Below are positions 11,001-20,004 of a stretch of DNA of 64,000 bases, piece by piece. Position 1 is the first letter of the stretch; each line of letters begins with the position of its first letter. The translations under genes were made by a program, and so were the position numbers. A model generated the notes under the pieces. That model did no database searches. It was not told the DNA's origin and saw only the letters and a program-made list of their open reading frames with translations. This stretch comes from Brevibacillus porteri (GTDB taxonomy: Bacteria > Bacillota > Bacilli > Brevibacillales > Brevibacillaceae), in NCBI RefSeq assembly GCF_003013475.1, contig NZ_PXZO01000039.1, positions 53,031 through 117,030 of the forward strand. The letters are read 5' to 3'.

Positions 11001-12402
11001 CTCTGGTGACTATCAGCCGCGTGCACATAAATACACACAAGAGCTGTTCGGAGCGGATTACGTTTATCGTGCCGGAACGATTGGTACCGTTGCGGAAAAA
11101 ACAGCGTATGGCTACGTGCGAAAGTATGCCGATGAGCGTGGCATGACGCTGCGTAATGCGGAGATATCCAGGATCGTCAACGGCTGCACAGGCGTAAAAA
11201 GGACGACGGGACAGCATCCGGGCGGTATTATCGTAGTACCTGACTACATGGAGATTGAAGACTTTTGTCCGATTCAGTTCCCGGCTGATGATAATGAATC
11301 AGAATGGCGCACAACCCATTTCGACTTCCACTCCATTCACGATAACTTGCTGAAACTTGATATTCTGGGACACGATGATCCGACCGTTATTCGTATGTTG
11401 CAAGACTTGACGGGAATGGACCCGAAGACGATTCCACTGGATGATAAAAAGACCATGTCCATTTTCAGTACGACGGAAGCGTTGGGAGTCACACCAGAAC
11501 AAATCGGTACGAATATGGGGACACTTGGCATTCCTGAGTTTGGAACCAAATTTGTACGTCAGATGTTAGAAGACACCAAACCGACTACGTTTGCGGAGCT
11601 TGTTCAGATTTCTGGACTTTCACACGGTACGGACGTTTGGCTGAATAATGCACAGGACTTGATTCGAAACGGTACATGTAAGCTGCCGGACGTAATTGGT
11701 TGTCGTGACGATATCATGGTGTACTTGATCTATAAAGGGCTAGAGCCTTCTCGTGCCTTTAAGATCATGGAGTCTGTACGTAAAGGTAAAGGGGTTCCTG
11801 AAGACGACCAAGAAGAAATGCGCAATAACAATGTGCCAGAATGGTATATTCAATCGTGTCAGCGGATCAAATACATGTTCCCGAAGGCGCACGCGACTGC
11901 TTACGTCATGATGGCAGTACGGATCGCATACTTCAAAGTTCATCGTCCATTGGAGTTTTACGCGACGTATTTCACTGTTCGCGCAGATGACTTTGATATT
12001 CCGTTGATGGTCAAAGGCTCAGCAGCAATCAAGCAAAAGATTGAAGAGATCGAGGGTAAGGGACACGATGCACAGCCAAAAGAAAAGGCATTGCTGACTG
12101 TCTTGGAGATGGCGCTGGAAATGGTAGAACGCGGCTTCCGTTTTACGAACGTTGATTTGTACAAATCGGACGCAACGCGCTTCCTGATCGAGGGTGACAC
12201 TCTGATCGCTCCATTCAACGCCCTGCCTGGCTTAGGGACGAACGCAGCGATCAGTATCGTACAGGCGAGAGAACAAGGGGAGTTTTTGTCCAAGGAAGAC
12301 CTCTTATCCCGTTCCCGCATCTCCAAGACCATTTTGGAGTTCTTGGACGAACAGGGTGCGTTGAAAGGACTGCCGGAATCCAATCAGTTATCTTTGTTCT
12401 AA
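8098..12402 (+). CDS. polC: DNA polymerase III PolC-type alpha subunit
   Basis: PolC is the main replicative polymerase of low-GC Gram-positives, with built-in proofreading. The order of domains over 1434 residues is: N-terminal domain, OB fold (~235-320), PHP domain beginning with ELHCHTPMSALDAV (~336), the inserted DEDDh 3'-5' exonuclease starting VVFDTETTGLN (~422-585), PHP continuation, a zinc-binding Cys cluster (CPDC...CTEC, ~908-935), the catalytic PDIDLNFSGDYQ segment (~962-973), and the C-terminal fingers. The start is GTG at 8098 with a GGGAAGGTGGG ribosome-binding site. It follows proS, as in B. subtilis. Confidence 0.98.
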   Translation: MDRLQEQKHRFSLLVKQMEVPDEWVERFFLDAQIEKLELYKQNKEWVFHFALPRMIPADVYAAFTKRLTHTFSHLAKVDTRFHYLQKPSLDHVVEEYWDVLLAGLEPALNSLAGTMRQARKQVDQQEVKVYLPTEMSVEVAKRKRADNELLAAFQKATDCSMRFTFHGEESDDAYRAFEEQRKEEERALVEVVMTAAQQESKSSDKAEAVTTLMMGYEIKDAPIPICEIQDEERRIVIQGTVFNVEVKELRSGRHLLTFNVSDYTDSLTVKMFSRDKEDVKMLELLKDGMWVKVRGSVQHDTFVRDLVMNANDLNQIEQVIRKDHAEEKRVELHCHTPMSALDAVASVKSLVSTAAKWGHKAIAVTDHGVVQAFPEAYSIAKKNNIKCILGMEAYVVEDGIDIVYNMQADNNLSIDENTEYVVFDTETTGLNASEHTIIEIAAVKMKGSEIVDQWTELIDPQLEIGPKTTEITGITNEMLRGQETLDVVLRKFKDFTGDAILVAHNAEFDKAFINACAKRIGMEPWTNPFLDTLPLARLMYKGMRNYRLGSLAKKFNVELINAHRALDDTVALAQVFQQMLKDIKEAEIKSLAELNEKSNEEADYKSGRPFHATILVQNKEGLKNLYKLVSRSHVETFFRWPRIQRSQLTKYREGLLIGTACKDGELMQSILRGKSPEELKEVASYYDFLEIQPVAHYSPLLRNEEIPSLETMKGYHQKIVEMGKELGKLVVATGDVHFLNPQDEIFRDVFLLSKGDPTAGNQPPLYFHTTEEMLEAFSFLGEETAKEIVVTNTNAIADMIEDISPIPDKLYTPIIEGADDELRQMCYDKARLLYGDPLPELVEHRLEKELNSIIKHGFGVIYLISQRLVTKSLNDGYLVGSRGSVGSSFVATMSEITEVNPLPPHYRCPDCKHSEFITDGSIASGFDLEDKACTECGTMYAKDGQDIPFETFLGFKGDKVPDIDLNFSGDYQPRAHKYTQELFGADYVYRAGTIGTVAEKTAYGYVRKYADERGMTLRNAEISRIVNGCTGVKRTTGQHPGGIIVVPDYMEIEDFCPIQFPADDNESEWRTTHFDFHSIHDNLLKLDILGHDDPTVIRMLQDLTGMDPKTIPLDDKKTMSIFSTTEALGVTPEQIGTNMGTLGIPEFGTKFVRQMLEDTKPTTFAELVQISGLSHGTDVWLNNAQDLIRNGTCKLPDVIGCRDDIMVYLIYKGLEPSRAFKIMESVRKGKGVPEDDQEEMRNNNVPEWYIQSCQRIKYMFPKAHATAYVMMAVRIAYFKVHRPLEFYATYFTVRADDFDIPLMVKGSAAIKQKIEEIEGKGHDAQPKEKALLTVLEMALEMVERGFRFTNVDLYKSDATRFLIEGDTLIAPFNALPGLGTNAAISIVQAREQGEFLSKEDLLSRSRISKTILEFLDEQGALKGLPESNQLSLF

Positions 12403-12435
12403 GGCTTGCTGTCAAGGCAGACGGTCATCCAAAGG

Positions 12436-12464
12436 TTGTCAGCGGAGGGCTGTTATGCTATAAT
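12436..12464 (+). promoter_or_regulatory. Sigma-A promoter of the rimP-ribF operon
   Basis: TTGTCA (12436-12441), a 17-bp spacer, and a perfect TATAAT (12459-12464) make one of the best promoters in the window. It lies 106 bp upstream of rimP and feeds a ten-gene translation operon. Confidence 0.85.
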
Positions 12465-12502
12465 TTTTTTGGAAATACTGGTTTTATACGCATGGCTGAT
12501 CG

Positions 12503-12522
12503 AGAGTGGGGAAACCCACTCT
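12503..12522 (+). promoter_or_regulatory. GNRA-capped leader hairpin before rimP
   Basis: Eight perfect base pairs (AGAGTGGG with CCCACTCT) are closed by a GAAA tetraloop and followed by a T-rich TTCTTTCT run. It sits ~33 nt after the expected transcription start and 47 bp before rimP. It resembles a weak attenuator, or a NusA-dependent terminator that could give feedback on nusA in this operon; the regulatory role is inference. Confidence 0.6.
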
Positions 12523-12569
12523 TTCTTTCTGGCTACACCTCATGGTTCAAATGAGAAGGAGGTACTTGC

Positions 12570-13028
12570 TTGAGCAAGGTAACGGGCATCGTCACTGAAC
12601 TCGTCACGCCCATCGTTGAAGAAGTGGGCCTGGAGCTGGTTGACATCGAGTACAAAAAGGAAGGCAGCAACTGGTTTCTGCGCGTGTTTATCGACAATGA
12701 AACTGGCAACATCGATATTGATGACTGCCGCCTTGTCAGCGAGAAGCTGAGCGAAAAACTAGACGAAGTAGATCCCATCCCTACGGCATACTTTTTAGAA
12801 GTATCTTCGCCGGGTGCTGAGCGCCCTTTGCGTAAGGATAAGGATTTCACGAAAGCTGTTGGCAGACATGTTCATATCACAACAAAAGAGCCAGTAGAAG
12901 GATCAAGCCAGTTCGAAGGCGAACTGATATCCTTTGAAGATGGCAAGCTGACAGTGAAAGAGGCAAAGAAAACGTATGTAATTTCCCAAGAGCAAATTGA
13001 CACAGCCAGATTGGCGATTGTTTTTTAA
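12570..13028 (+). CDS. rimP: Ribosome maturation factor RimP
   Basis: RimP assists late assembly of the 30S subunit. At 152 residues it shows the family layout: an N-terminal alpha/beta domain with [22 protein letters not shown], the central [24 protein letters not shown] signature, and a C-terminal SH3-like beta domain. The TTG start at 12570 is chosen for the strong AGAAGGAGG ribosome-binding site just upstream. It is the first gene of the nusA-infB operon in nearly all Firmicutes, as here. Confidence 0.95.
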   Translation: MSKVTGIVTELVTPIVEEVGLELVDIEYKKEGSNWFLRVFIDNETGNIDIDDCRLVSEKLSEKLDEVDPIPTAYFLEVSSPGAERPLRKDKDFTKAVGRHVHITTKEPVEGSSQFEGELISFEDGKLTVKEAKKTYVISQEQIDTARLAIVF

Positions 13029-13082
13029 TTGTCAGTAGCTTGTGGTAGCCCGTGGTAAGTAAAGGAGGAGGCAACGAAAGTC

Positions 13083-14174
13083 ATGAACGGCGATTTTATC
13101 GAGGCTTTAGAAGCCATTGAGAGAGAGAAAGGCATCACCAAAGACGTACTGATTGAGGCCATCGAAGCGGCTCTTATCTCTGGATACAAACGTAACTTCA
13201 ACTCGGCCCAAAATGTACGGGTGGATGTAAATCGTCATTCAGGTATAGTGCGTGTGTTTGCGCGGAAGAACGTAGTAGAAGAGGTATTGGATACGCGCCT
13301 AGAGATCTCTCAAGAAGCAGCACAAGAAATCGATCCTAACTTCCGTCTGGAGGACATCGTCGAAATCGAGGTAACGCCTCGTGATTTCGGTCGTATTGCT
13401 GCTCAGACTGCGAAGCAAGTGGTTACACAGCGCATTCGCGAAGCGGAGCGCGGTTTGATCTACAGCGAGTTTATTGAGCGTGAAGACGATATCGTAACAG
13501 GCGTCGTTCAGCGTATGGACGCTCGCAATTATTACATTGATCTGGGTAAGGCGGAAGCCGTTATGCCGATCACCGAAAAAATGCCATCCGAAGATTTTAA
13601 ATCACAAGATCGCGTGAAGGCATACATCATCAAAGTAGAGAAAACCACTAAAGGACCGCAAATCGTCGTTTCCCGTACTCACCCGGGGCTCTTGAAGCGC
13701 CTCTTTGAATTAGAAGTGCCAGAAATATATGACGGTGTGGTTGAAATCAAGTCTGTAGCGCGTGAAGCAGGTGATCGTTCGAAGATCGCTGTTCATTCGA
13801 TCAACGCAGATGTAGATCCAGTTGGAGCATGTGTGGGTCCAAAGGGCATGCGTGTCCAAACGATCGTTACGGAGCTGAAAGGCGAAAAGATCGACATTGT
13901 TCGTTGGTCTGAAGATCCTGCCGAGTATGTAGCCAACGCACTTAGCCCTGCAAAGGTGCTGCATGTTGAGGTTAACGTCACGGAGAAGGTTACACGTGTG
14001 ATCGTTCCTGATTATCAATTGTCTCTGGCGATTGGTAAGCGCGGCCAAAACGCACGCCTGGCAGCAAAGCTGACTGGCTGGAAGATCGATATCAAGAGCG
14101 AGTCCCAAGCCGACCAAGAAGGCATCGCTTATCCAAAAGAAGTAGAGAGCGATGAAGGGACGGACAACGAATAA
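13083..14174 (+). CDS. nusA: Transcription termination/antitermination factor NusA
   Basis: NusA binds RNA polymerase and nascent RNA, promoting pausing and intrinsic termination. In order there is the N-terminal polymerase-binding domain (MNGDFIEALEAIEREKG), an S1 domain (~134-200), and two KH domains with VGPKGMRVQTIVTEL and IGKRGQNARLAAKLTGW. At 363 residues it lacks the acidic C-terminal repeats of enterobacterial NusA, as is normal in Firmicutes. The AAAGGAGGAG ribosome-binding site is spaced slightly long (~12 bp) from ATG 13083. Confidence 0.97.
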   Translation: MNGDFIEALEAIEREKGITKDVLIEAIEAALISGYKRNFNSAQNVRVDVNRHSGIVRVFARKNVVEEVLDTRLEISQEAAQEIDPNFRLEDIVEIEVTPRDFGRIAAQTAKQVVTQRIREAERGLIYSEFIEREDDIVTGVVQRMDARNYYIDLGKAEAVMPITEKMPSEDFKSQDRVKAYIIKVEKTTKGPQIVVSRTHPGLLKRLFELEVPEIYDGVVEIKSVAREAGDRSKIAVHSINADVDPVGACVGPKGMRVQTIVTELKGEKIDIVRWSEDPAEYVANALSPAKVLHVEVNVTEKVTRVIVPDYQLSLAIGKRGQNARLAAKLTGWKIDIKSESQADQEGIAYPKEVESDEGTDNE

Positions 14175-14176
14175 TC

Positions 14177-14467
14177 ATGAAGCAAAAAAAGATCCCGTTG
14201 CGTAAGTGCATTGTTTGCCAAGGAATGTTTCCGAAAAAGGAATTAGTCCGCGTCGTCCGGACTCCAGAAGAAGAGATCGTCATTGATCTTACTGGAAGGG
14301 CGGCGGGACGCGGTACCTATGTGTGTCGGCAGGAAAGCTGTCTGAAGCCGGATGCGTTCGCATCGGGAAAATGGAAAAAAGTGCTGGAACGTGCCCTCAA
14401 TATGTCCATCTCCCAAGAAAAGTATGATGCTTTCCGTGAGAAATGGCTGGAGATGATGGGAAAATGA
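14177..14467 (+). CDS. rnpM: YlxR/RnpM family RNA-binding protein
   Basis: This small YlxR-fold protein of 96 residues is reported in B. subtilis as RnpM, a modulator that binds the RNase P RNA. The signature is clear: LRKCIVCQGMFPKKELVRVV near the start, GRAAGRGTYVCRQESCL in the middle, and a basic C-terminal helix. Cys residues in CIVC and CRQESC are conserved in the family. It starts 2 bp after nusA and overlaps ylxQ by 4 bp, so translation is coupled. The family assignment is firm; the function follows the B. subtilis work. Confidence 0.9.
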   Translation: MKQKKIPLRKCIVCQGMFPKKELVRVVRTPEEEIVIDLTGRAAGRGTYVCRQESCLKPDAFASGKWKKVLERALNMSISQEKYDAFREKWLEMMGK

Positions 14468-14763
14468 TCCCAAAAGCAGCACAATTACTCGGATTGGCGA
14501 TGCGTGCGAGAAAGATCGTTACCGGGGAGGAGCTAGTCATTACCGCTATTCGTAATGGGCAGGCCCGCCTGGTTTTGCTCGCATCAGATGCATCAGACAA
14601 TACCGCTAAGAAAGTAAAGGATAAATGTTCCTATTACGGTGTCTCATGTGTAACCACTGGCGACCGACATTCATTGGGACACGCAATCGGAAAAGATGGG
14701 CGCGTTACCGTGGCGGTAACCGATGGGAAATTGGCCGAAAGCATTCAGCGTCTGCTCACCTAA
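14464..14763 (+). CDS. ylxQ: L7Ae/YlxQ family RNA-binding protein
   Basis: A 99-residue L7Ae-like kink-turn RNA-binding protein. The fold signature is LGLAMRARKIVTGEELVITA, then LVLLASDASDNTAKKVKDKC and the C-terminal AVAVTD-like strand (TVAVTDGKLAES). I chose ATG 14464, whose ATGA overlaps the rnpM stop; an in-frame ATG at 14443 lies deeper in rnpM and would add residues not typical of the family. Its cellular target is not established, but its position between rnpM and infB suggests ribosome- or RNase P-associated work. Confidence 0.88.
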   Translation: MIPKAAQLLGLAMRARKIVTGEELVITAIRNGQARLVLLASDASDNTAKKVKDKCSYYGVSCVTTGDRHSLGHAIGKDGRVTVAVTDGKLAESIQRLLT

Positions 14764-14784
14764 TTTAGAAAGGGTGAAGTATAT

Positions 14785-17424
14785 TTGAAGACACGTGTGT
14801 ATGAATATGCCAAACAGCACAACATGAGCAGTAAGGAAATCCTCAATTTGCTAAAACGATTGAATATAGAAGTTGCAAATCATATGAGTATCATGGAAGA
14901 AGGGACGATCAAGAGGATCGAGGATCACATGGCTAAATTGCGTTCTGGTGCCAAACCGGAGCAGCGTAATACGCCAAGTGATGCAAGACCCAAACAAACG
15001 GAAGATCAACAACGCCCCAACGACTCCAGAGGACAACAGAACAAACCCCAGCAACAAGCGGGGCAAGCTCAAACGGTTAGAAATGACAGACCAAACAGCG
15101 ATCGTGGAGGAAGCACATCAAACATCAATCGTCCAGCTAACAACAGTGCGAGTGCCAATTCCGATCAGCAAAGTCCTCAGCATGGAAAAAATCAGGGGAA
15201 GAATCAGGAGAGAAAACCAAACAATATGAGAAGTCAACCCGCAAAGCCGAATGACCGCAAGCCACAAGGTAATCAGCAACGACCACAAGGCCAAGGCCAA
15301 CAAAGACCACAGGGTCAAGGACAGCAAAGACCACAGGGTCAAGGACAGCAAAGACCACAGGGTCAAGGACAACAAAGACCACAGAACAATCATCAACGAC
15401 CACAAAACCAACAGCGTCCTGCACAACAACCTGTTGCAAATCAAACAGAGGGACGTACAGGGGAAGAATTTGAAGATAAAGTAAATCTCCCATCCAATGT
15501 GGGTACAGAAAAACGTGAGAAAATCAAAAAGGGTCCACAGACTCAAAAGACTTTTGAAGATAACAAGAAGAGTCAGCCTTTCCGTGGCGGTGGTAATAAC
15601 CGCTATAACCAAAATAATCGCCGTGGCAATAACAATCGTGGTGGCCAAAAGGCTCCACGTCCAGTATTTGACCCACCAACAAAAATTACCTTTACCGAGT
15701 CTTTGACCGTTAACGAATTGGCTGTAAAACTACGTAAAGAACCAGCAGAAGTAATCAAAAAGCTGTTTAATTTGGGGATCATGGCAACGATTAACCAGTA
15801 CCTCGATCGTGAAGCCATCGAACTTATTTGCGCAGATTATGGCATTGAAGTCGAAGAAAAAATCATCATCGATGAAACCAACTTCGAAACATTGGAAGAA
15901 GTAGATGCACCAGAAAGCCTCTTGGAGCGCCCGGCAGTTGTCACCATCATGGGTCACGTTGACCACGGGAAAACGACTTTGCTGGATGCGATTCGCTCTA
16001 CAAACGTTGTAGCAGGCGAAGCAGGCGGAATTACGCAGCACATTGGTGCGTACCAAGTAGAGATCAAAGGAAAGAAAATTACTTTCCTCGATACGCCAGG
16101 TCACGCGGCCTTCACAACCATGCGTGCACGTGGTGCGCAAATTACGGATATCACGATTCTGGTTGTTGCAGCAGATGATGGTGTCATGCCGCAAACGATT
16201 GAAGCGATCAGCCATGCGAAGGCAGCGAATGTGCCAATCATCGTAGCGGTCAACAAGATTGACAAACCAGAAGCAAATATGGACCGTATCAAGCAAGAAT
16301 TGACCGAGTATGAACTGGTTGCCGAAGAGTGGGGCGGCGAGACGATTTTCTCCCCATTGTCTGCAAAGCAACGTACTGGTATTGAAGAACTGCTTGAGTA
16401 CATCTTGCTCGTATCCGAAGTACAAGAACTGAAAGCAAACCCAGATAAGCGTGCTCGTGGTACTGTAGTGGAAGCAGAGCTTGACAAAGGACGCGGTCCA
16501 GTCGCAACCATTCTGGTTCAACAAGGTACACTGCGCGTTGGTGATCCTATCGTTGTAGGTTCTGCTTTCGGTCGTGTGCGTGCCATGGTTAACGACAAAG
16601 GACGCCGTCTGAAAGAAGCTGGCCCATCTACACCAGTTGAAATCACGGGTCTGAATGATGTTCCACAAGCAGGCGACCAGTTCCGTGTTTTTGAAGACGA
16701 GAAAAAAGCCCGCGCGATCGGGGAAGCACGTGCTTCCAAACAGCGTGAATCCGAGCGTCGTGAGAGCTCCCGTGTTTCTTTGGATGACTTGTTCCAACAC
16801 ATCCAAGAGGGCGATATCAAAGAACTGAACCTGATTGTAAAAGGTGACGTACAAGGTTCTGTAGAAGCTCTGCGCGGTTCTTTGGAAAAAATCGATGTCA
16901 ACGGTACACGTGTGAAAATCATTCATACAGGTGCTGGCGCGATTACGGAATCCGATGTTACGCTGGCAAATGCATCGAATGCGATCATCATTGGCTTCAA
17001 CGTGCGTCCTGAACCGAATGCACGCAGCATGGCTGAACAAGAGAAGATCGACATTCGCCTGCACCGTGTCATCTACACTGTAATCGAAGAGATCGAGTCT
17101 GCTCTCAAAGGTATGCTTGATCCAGTCTTCAAAGAAAATATTATCGGTCAAGCTGAGATTCGTGAAGTGTTCAAAGTATCCAAAGTCGGAAACATCGCTG
17201 GTTGCTATGTGACTGAAGGTAAATTGAGCCGCGATGCTGGTGCGCGTTTGATCCGTGAAGGCATTGTAATTTATGAAGGTAAACTTGATACCCTCAAGCG
17301 CTTCAAAGATGATGCGAAAGACGTTGCAGCTGGCTATGAGTGCGGTCTGACTTTGGAACGCTTCAATGATCTCAAAATCGGCGATGTCATCGAAGCATTC
17401 GTCATGGTTGAAGTGAAACAATAA
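14785..17424 (+). CDS. infB: Translation initiation factor IF-2
   Basis: IF-2 places fMet-tRNA on the 30S subunit and drives subunit joining by GTP hydrolysis. At 879 residues the order is: a short N-terminal IF2-N helix bundle ([19 protein letters not shown]), a long Gln/Asn/Pro/Arg-rich linker (~55-290) holding an octapeptide tandem repeat, a second IF2-N domain (~303-355), the G domain with GHVDHGKT at 390-397, DTPGH and NKID, then beta-barrel and C2 domains. The TTG start at 14785 has AGAAAGGGTGA upstream. The linker has A-rich codon use, unlike the flanking core. Confidence 0.97.
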   Translation: MKTRVYEYAKQHNMSSKEILNLLKRLNIEVANHMSIMEEGTIKRIEDHMAKLRSGAKPEQRNTPSDARPKQTEDQQRPNDSRGQQNKPQQQAGQAQTVRNDRPNSDRGGSTSNINRPANNSASANSDQQSPQHGKNQGKNQERKPNNMRSQPAKPNDRKPQGNQQRPQGQGQQRPQGQGQQRPQGQGQQRPQGQGQQRPQNNHQRPQNQQRPAQQPVANQTEGRTGEEFEDKVNLPSNVGTEKREKIKKGPQTQKTFEDNKKSQPFRGGGNNRYNQNNRRGNNNRGGQKAPRPVFDPPTKITFTESLTVNELAVKLRKEPAEVIKKLFNLGIMATINQYLDREAIELICADYGIEVEEKIIIDETNFETLEEVDAPESLLERPAVVTIMGHVDHGKTTLLDAIRSTNVVAGEAGGITQHIGAYQVEIKGKKITFLDTPGHAAFTTMRARGAQITDITILVVAADDGVMPQTIEAISHAKAANVPIIVAVNKIDKPEANMDRIKQELTEYELVAEEWGGETIFSPLSAKQRTGIEELLEYILLVSEVQELKANPDKRARGTVVEAELDKGRGPVATILVQQGTLRVGDPIVVGSAFGRVRAMVNDKGRRLKEAGPSTPVEITGLNDVPQAGDQFRVFEDEKKARAIGEARASKQRESERRESSRVSLDDLFQHIQEGDIKELNLIVKGDVQGSVEALRGSLEKIDVNGTRVKIIHTGAGAITESDVTLANASNAIIIGFNVRPEPNARSMAEQEKIDIRLHRVIYTVIEEIESALKGMLDPVFKENIIGQAEIREVFKVSKVGNIAGCYVTEGKLSRDAGARLIREGIVIYEGKLDTLKRFKDDAKDVAAGYECGLTLERFNDLKIGDVIEAFVMVEVKQ
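15277..15384 (+). repeat. 24-bp tandem repeat in the IF-2 linker
   Basis: Three nearly identical 24-bp units fill 15301-15372, preceded by a degenerate copy (15277-15300) and followed by a half copy (15373-15384). Each unit encodes the octapeptide QRPQGQGQ. All copies keep the reading frame, so unit gain or loss would only change linker length. Confidence 0.95.
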
Positions 17425-17705
17425 TGATAGCAGGTGTGCAGATTGAACTGTTTCTGCCCGCTAGCCAAAACCTGAAAGAAAAACGGGCCATCGTCAAAAG
17501 TCTGATCGGCAAGCTGCGGAGCCGATTTAACGTCTCCGCGGCAGAGGTGGCTTATCTCGAGCAATGGCAGCGTACCGTATTGGGTATCGCTGCCGTTGCT
17601 AATGAGATCTCTTTTTTACAACAAGAAATGCAGACTGTCGTCCGATTTGTAGAGAACCATCCAGATGTAGAGTTGATTCGTGTGGATACGGAATACTACG
17701 ATTAA
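17424..17705 (+). CDS. ylxP: DUF503 family protein YlxP
   Basis: A 93-residue protein of the DUF503 family, always found between infB and rbfA in Bacilli. The conserved LKEKRAIVKSLIGKLRSRFNVSAAEVAYLEQWQRTVLGIA stretch spans residues ~19-57 (SLIGKLRSRFNVS is the most diagnostic part). No enzymatic motif is visible and the function is unknown; location suggests ribosome assembly or translation. The ATG shares one base with the infB stop (TAATG), indicating translational coupling. Confidence 0.88.
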   Translation: MIAGVQIELFLPASQNLKEKRAIVKSLIGKLRSRFNVSAAEVAYLEQWQRTVLGIAAVANEISFLQQEMQTVVRFVENHPDVELIRVDTEYYD

Positions 17706-17731
17706 TGAACAGTCAGCGGAGGTGAAAATCG

Positions 17732-18097
17732 ATGAATAAAACACGGATTAGCCGCGTAGGTGAAGAAATCAAAAAAGAGCTGAGCCTCGTATTGCAGCGT
17801 GGACTCAAAGATCCTCGTGTCGGTTTCGTAACGGTAACAGATGTAGAGGTAAGTAGTGACCTGCAATTGGCAAAGGTTTTTGTCAGCATTTTTGGCAGTG
17901 AGGAAGAACGTAAAGCTTCTCTTGCAGGTTTGACAAAAGCAAAAGGTTATTTGCGTACGGAGATCGGGAAACGCGTAAAGCTGCGTCACATTCCTGATTT
18001 TGTATTCAAGCTGGACGAGTCCATTGACTACGGCAGCAAAATTGAATCAATCCTGCGGGAAATCTCCACAGAGGGAGAGAAACAGGATGAATCCTAA
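17732..18097 (+). CDS. rbfA: Ribosome-binding factor A
   Basis: RbfA is a KH-fold factor for 16S rRNA 5'-end maturation and cold adaptation. The 121-residue protein opens with TRISRVGEEIKKELSLVLQRGLKDPRVGFVTVTDVEVS and ends with the LRHIPDFVFKLDESIDYGSKIESIL signature, both typical. A GCGGAGGTG ribosome-binding site precedes ATG 17732. It overlaps nrnA by 11 bp. Confidence 0.96.
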   Translation: MNKTRISRVGEEIKKELSLVLQRGLKDPRVGFVTVTDVEVSSDLQLAKVFVSIFGSEEERKASLAGLTKAKGYLRTEIGKRVKLRHIPDFVFKLDESIDYGSKIESILREISTEGEKQDES

Positions 18098-19082
18098 TCA
18101 AATAGCAGTACAGGAAGCGGCGCGGTTTATGCAGGAGCACGACCGCTTCCTGGTTCTCTCTCATGTAAGTCCTGACGGAGATGCTACAGGATCTGCTTTG
18201 GGAGTCGTGCTCATGCTAGAGCAGTTGGGAAAAGAGTATGTGGTTGTAAACGAAGGGGAAACACCGATCAAGTTTAACTTCTTGCCGAGGTTTGACCGTC
18301 TTTATAACCTGCGCAAGCAACCACTGAACGAGACGTTCGGGGCCGTAATCGCTGTAGACTGCGCGGATGAGTCGCGGATGGGCGATGTACGGTCTTTATT
18401 TGCGTCTGGCGCTGCTTTGCTGAATATCGATCACCATCCGACCAACGATCATTTTGGAACGGTAAATCTGGTTCGGCCGGATGCAGCCGCAACAGCAGAG
18501 ATTTTGTTTGATGTTGCAGAAGCAGCTGGGGTTTCTTTCAATGAAGAGCTTGCGCTGTGCATCTATACAGGTCTTCTGACAGATACAGGCGGTTTCCGCT
18601 ATTCCAATACATCACCGCGCGTCATGGAAATCGCTGCTCGATTGCTCGGATATGGTGTGAAGCCAGGAGACGTAGCAGAGCGCTGCCTGGAGGAAATCAC
18701 TTTTGCCCATGTGAAAGTTTTGCGACGTGCTCTCCAAGCCTTGCAACTGTCCCATCAAAATTTGGTTGCTTCGATCACTGTTTCGGCCGCAGATTTTGCC
18801 GAAGTGGGTGCTGAGCGAGAAGATGCTGGTGGATTGGTGAATTACTGCCGCAACATTGAGGGAGTCGAGGTAGGCGTTTCTTTTGTGGAAGCGGAACCGG
18901 GAGTGGTCAAGGTGAGCATGCGTGCTCGCGATCGGGTTGACGTAGCTGTCATTGCTAAGCAGCTCGGTGGCGGTGGACACGCAAAAGCAGCAGGATGCAC
19001 GATCAAAGGACCACTTTCAGAAGTACAGCAAAGAGTATGGACTGTGCTGGACGATGCAGTAGGAGTGAAATTCGATGAGTAA
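18087..19082 (+). CDS. nrnA: Bifunctional oligoribonuclease/PAP phosphatase NrnA
   Basis: NrnA degrades short RNA oligomers and hydrolyses 3'-phosphoadenosine 5'-phosphate. It is a DHH/DHHA1 phosphoesterase of 331 residues. Metal-binding motifs are SHVSPDGDATGSALG near residues 23-38, VDCAD, and the DHH triad at 115-117 (NIDHHPTND). The DHHA1 domain ends with GGGGHAKAAG. The start ATG 18087 overlaps rbfA and follows GAGGGAGAG; a longer frame reaching upstream is only read-through of rbfA's alternate frame. In B. subtilis nrnA is elsewhere, but rbfA-nrnA-truB is common in other Firmicutes. Confidence 0.92.
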   Translation: MNPNQIAVQEAARFMQEHDRFLVLSHVSPDGDATGSALGVVLMLEQLGKEYVVVNEGETPIKFNFLPRFDRLYNLRKQPLNETFGAVIAVDCADESRMGDVRSLFASGAALLNIDHHPTNDHFGTVNLVRPDAAATAEILFDVAEAAGVSFNEELALCIYTGLLTDTGGFRYSNTSPRVMEIAARLLGYGVKPGDVAERCLEEITFAHVKVLRRALQALQLSHQNLVASITVSAADFAEVGAEREDAGGLVNYCRNIEGVEVGVSFVEAEPGVVKVSMRARDRVDVAVIAKQLGGGGHAKAAGCTIKGPLSEVQQRVWTVLDDAVGVKFDE

Positions 19083-20001
19083 CGTGAACGGCGTGCTGGT
19101 TATCGATAAGCCAGCTGGTATGACCTCCCATGATTGTGTAGCACGAATTCGTCGATTGTATGGAACGAAAAAAGTGGGGCATACGGGTACACTGGATCCA
19201 GATGTAACGGGTGTACTCCCCATTTGTGTGGGACACGCAACGAGGCTAGTTGAATATTTGCAAGAGCTGCCTAAGCGCTATGATGTAGTCATGCGCCTCG
19301 GCTCTTCGACCACGACGGAAGATGCTTCTGGAGAAGTGGTGGAGCAAGCTAGCGTAGATGCAGCATCGATCACGACGGAGCGTATTCAAGCGCTGTTCGA
19401 ATCCTTTTTGGGTGAAATGGAGCAGGTACCTCCGATGTTCTCTGCGGTGAAGGTAAACGGCAAGCGGTTGTACGACCTGGCTCGTGAAGGCACGGTGATC
19501 GAACGGCAGGCACGGAAAGTGACGCTGTATGAGCTGACCCTTCATAAGATCAGCGTGGATGGGGACACTGTCGATGTTGCATTCACATGCACGTGCTCCA
19601 AAGGCACATACATGCGCACCTTATGTGTTGACCTCGGACGCGCTCTGGGTTATCCTGCCCATATGAAGCTGTTGCGGCGAATAAAAAGCGGCCCGTTCCA
19701 GGAGCAAGAGGCAATCCCCCTCCAGCAGATTGAGGAACAGGCAGTAACCGGGGAAGACATTTCCCGCTACTTGGTCTCCATCCCTCAGGCAATCTCGTTC
19801 TTACCGTCGTTTCAGGTTAAGCCAGAACGGATCAAAGCAGTACGTAATGGACTTGCGACTGCGCTTCCGGGCGTCACTACGGAGGAAGGAAGTTTGATTT
19901 GCTTGTTTGCGGGGGAAGAATTACTTGGCATCCATCGCGTATGCCGTGGAGACAAAGGACTTTTCGCCAAACCAGAAAAAGTCTTTCCAGCCGAGGTGTA
20001 A
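19075..20001 (+). CDS. truB: tRNA pseudouridine(55) synthase
   Basis: TruB makes pseudouridine-55 in the T-loop of tRNAs. The catalytic motif GTLDPDVTGVLP places the nucleophile at Asp41. KPAGMTSHDCV and the KRYDVVMRLGSSTTTEDASG stretch are also typical. The 308 residues include a C-terminal PUA-like extension. ATG 19075 overlaps nrnA by 8 bp with AGGAGTGA as ribosome-binding site. It is followed 3 bp later by ribF, the standard truB-ribF pair. Confidence 0.96.
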   Translation: MSNVNGVLVIDKPAGMTSHDCVARIRRLYGTKKVGHTGTLDPDVTGVLPICVGHATRLVEYLQELPKRYDVVMRLGSSTTTEDASGEVVEQASVDAASITTERIQALFESFLGEMEQVPPMFSAVKVNGKRLYDLAREGTVIERQARKVTLYELTLHKISVDGDTVDVAFTCTCSKGTYMRTLCVDLGRALGYPAHMKLLRRIKSGPFQEQEAIPLQQIEEQAVTGEDISRYLVSIPQAISFLPSFQVKPERIKAVRNGLATALPGVTTEEGSLICLFAGEELLGIHRVCRGDKGLFAKPEKVFPAEV

Positions 20002-20004
20002 TCC

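Noticed and set aside
15277..15384. Short repeats considered as a CRISPR array
   Set aside because: The copies are directly adjacent without spacers and encode an in-frame octapeptide inside IF-2.
15730..17421. A 563-codon open frame on the - strand opposite infB
   Set aside because: It mirrors the codon structure of infB, has no ribosome-binding site or recognisable domain, and lies entirely inside a certain gene.
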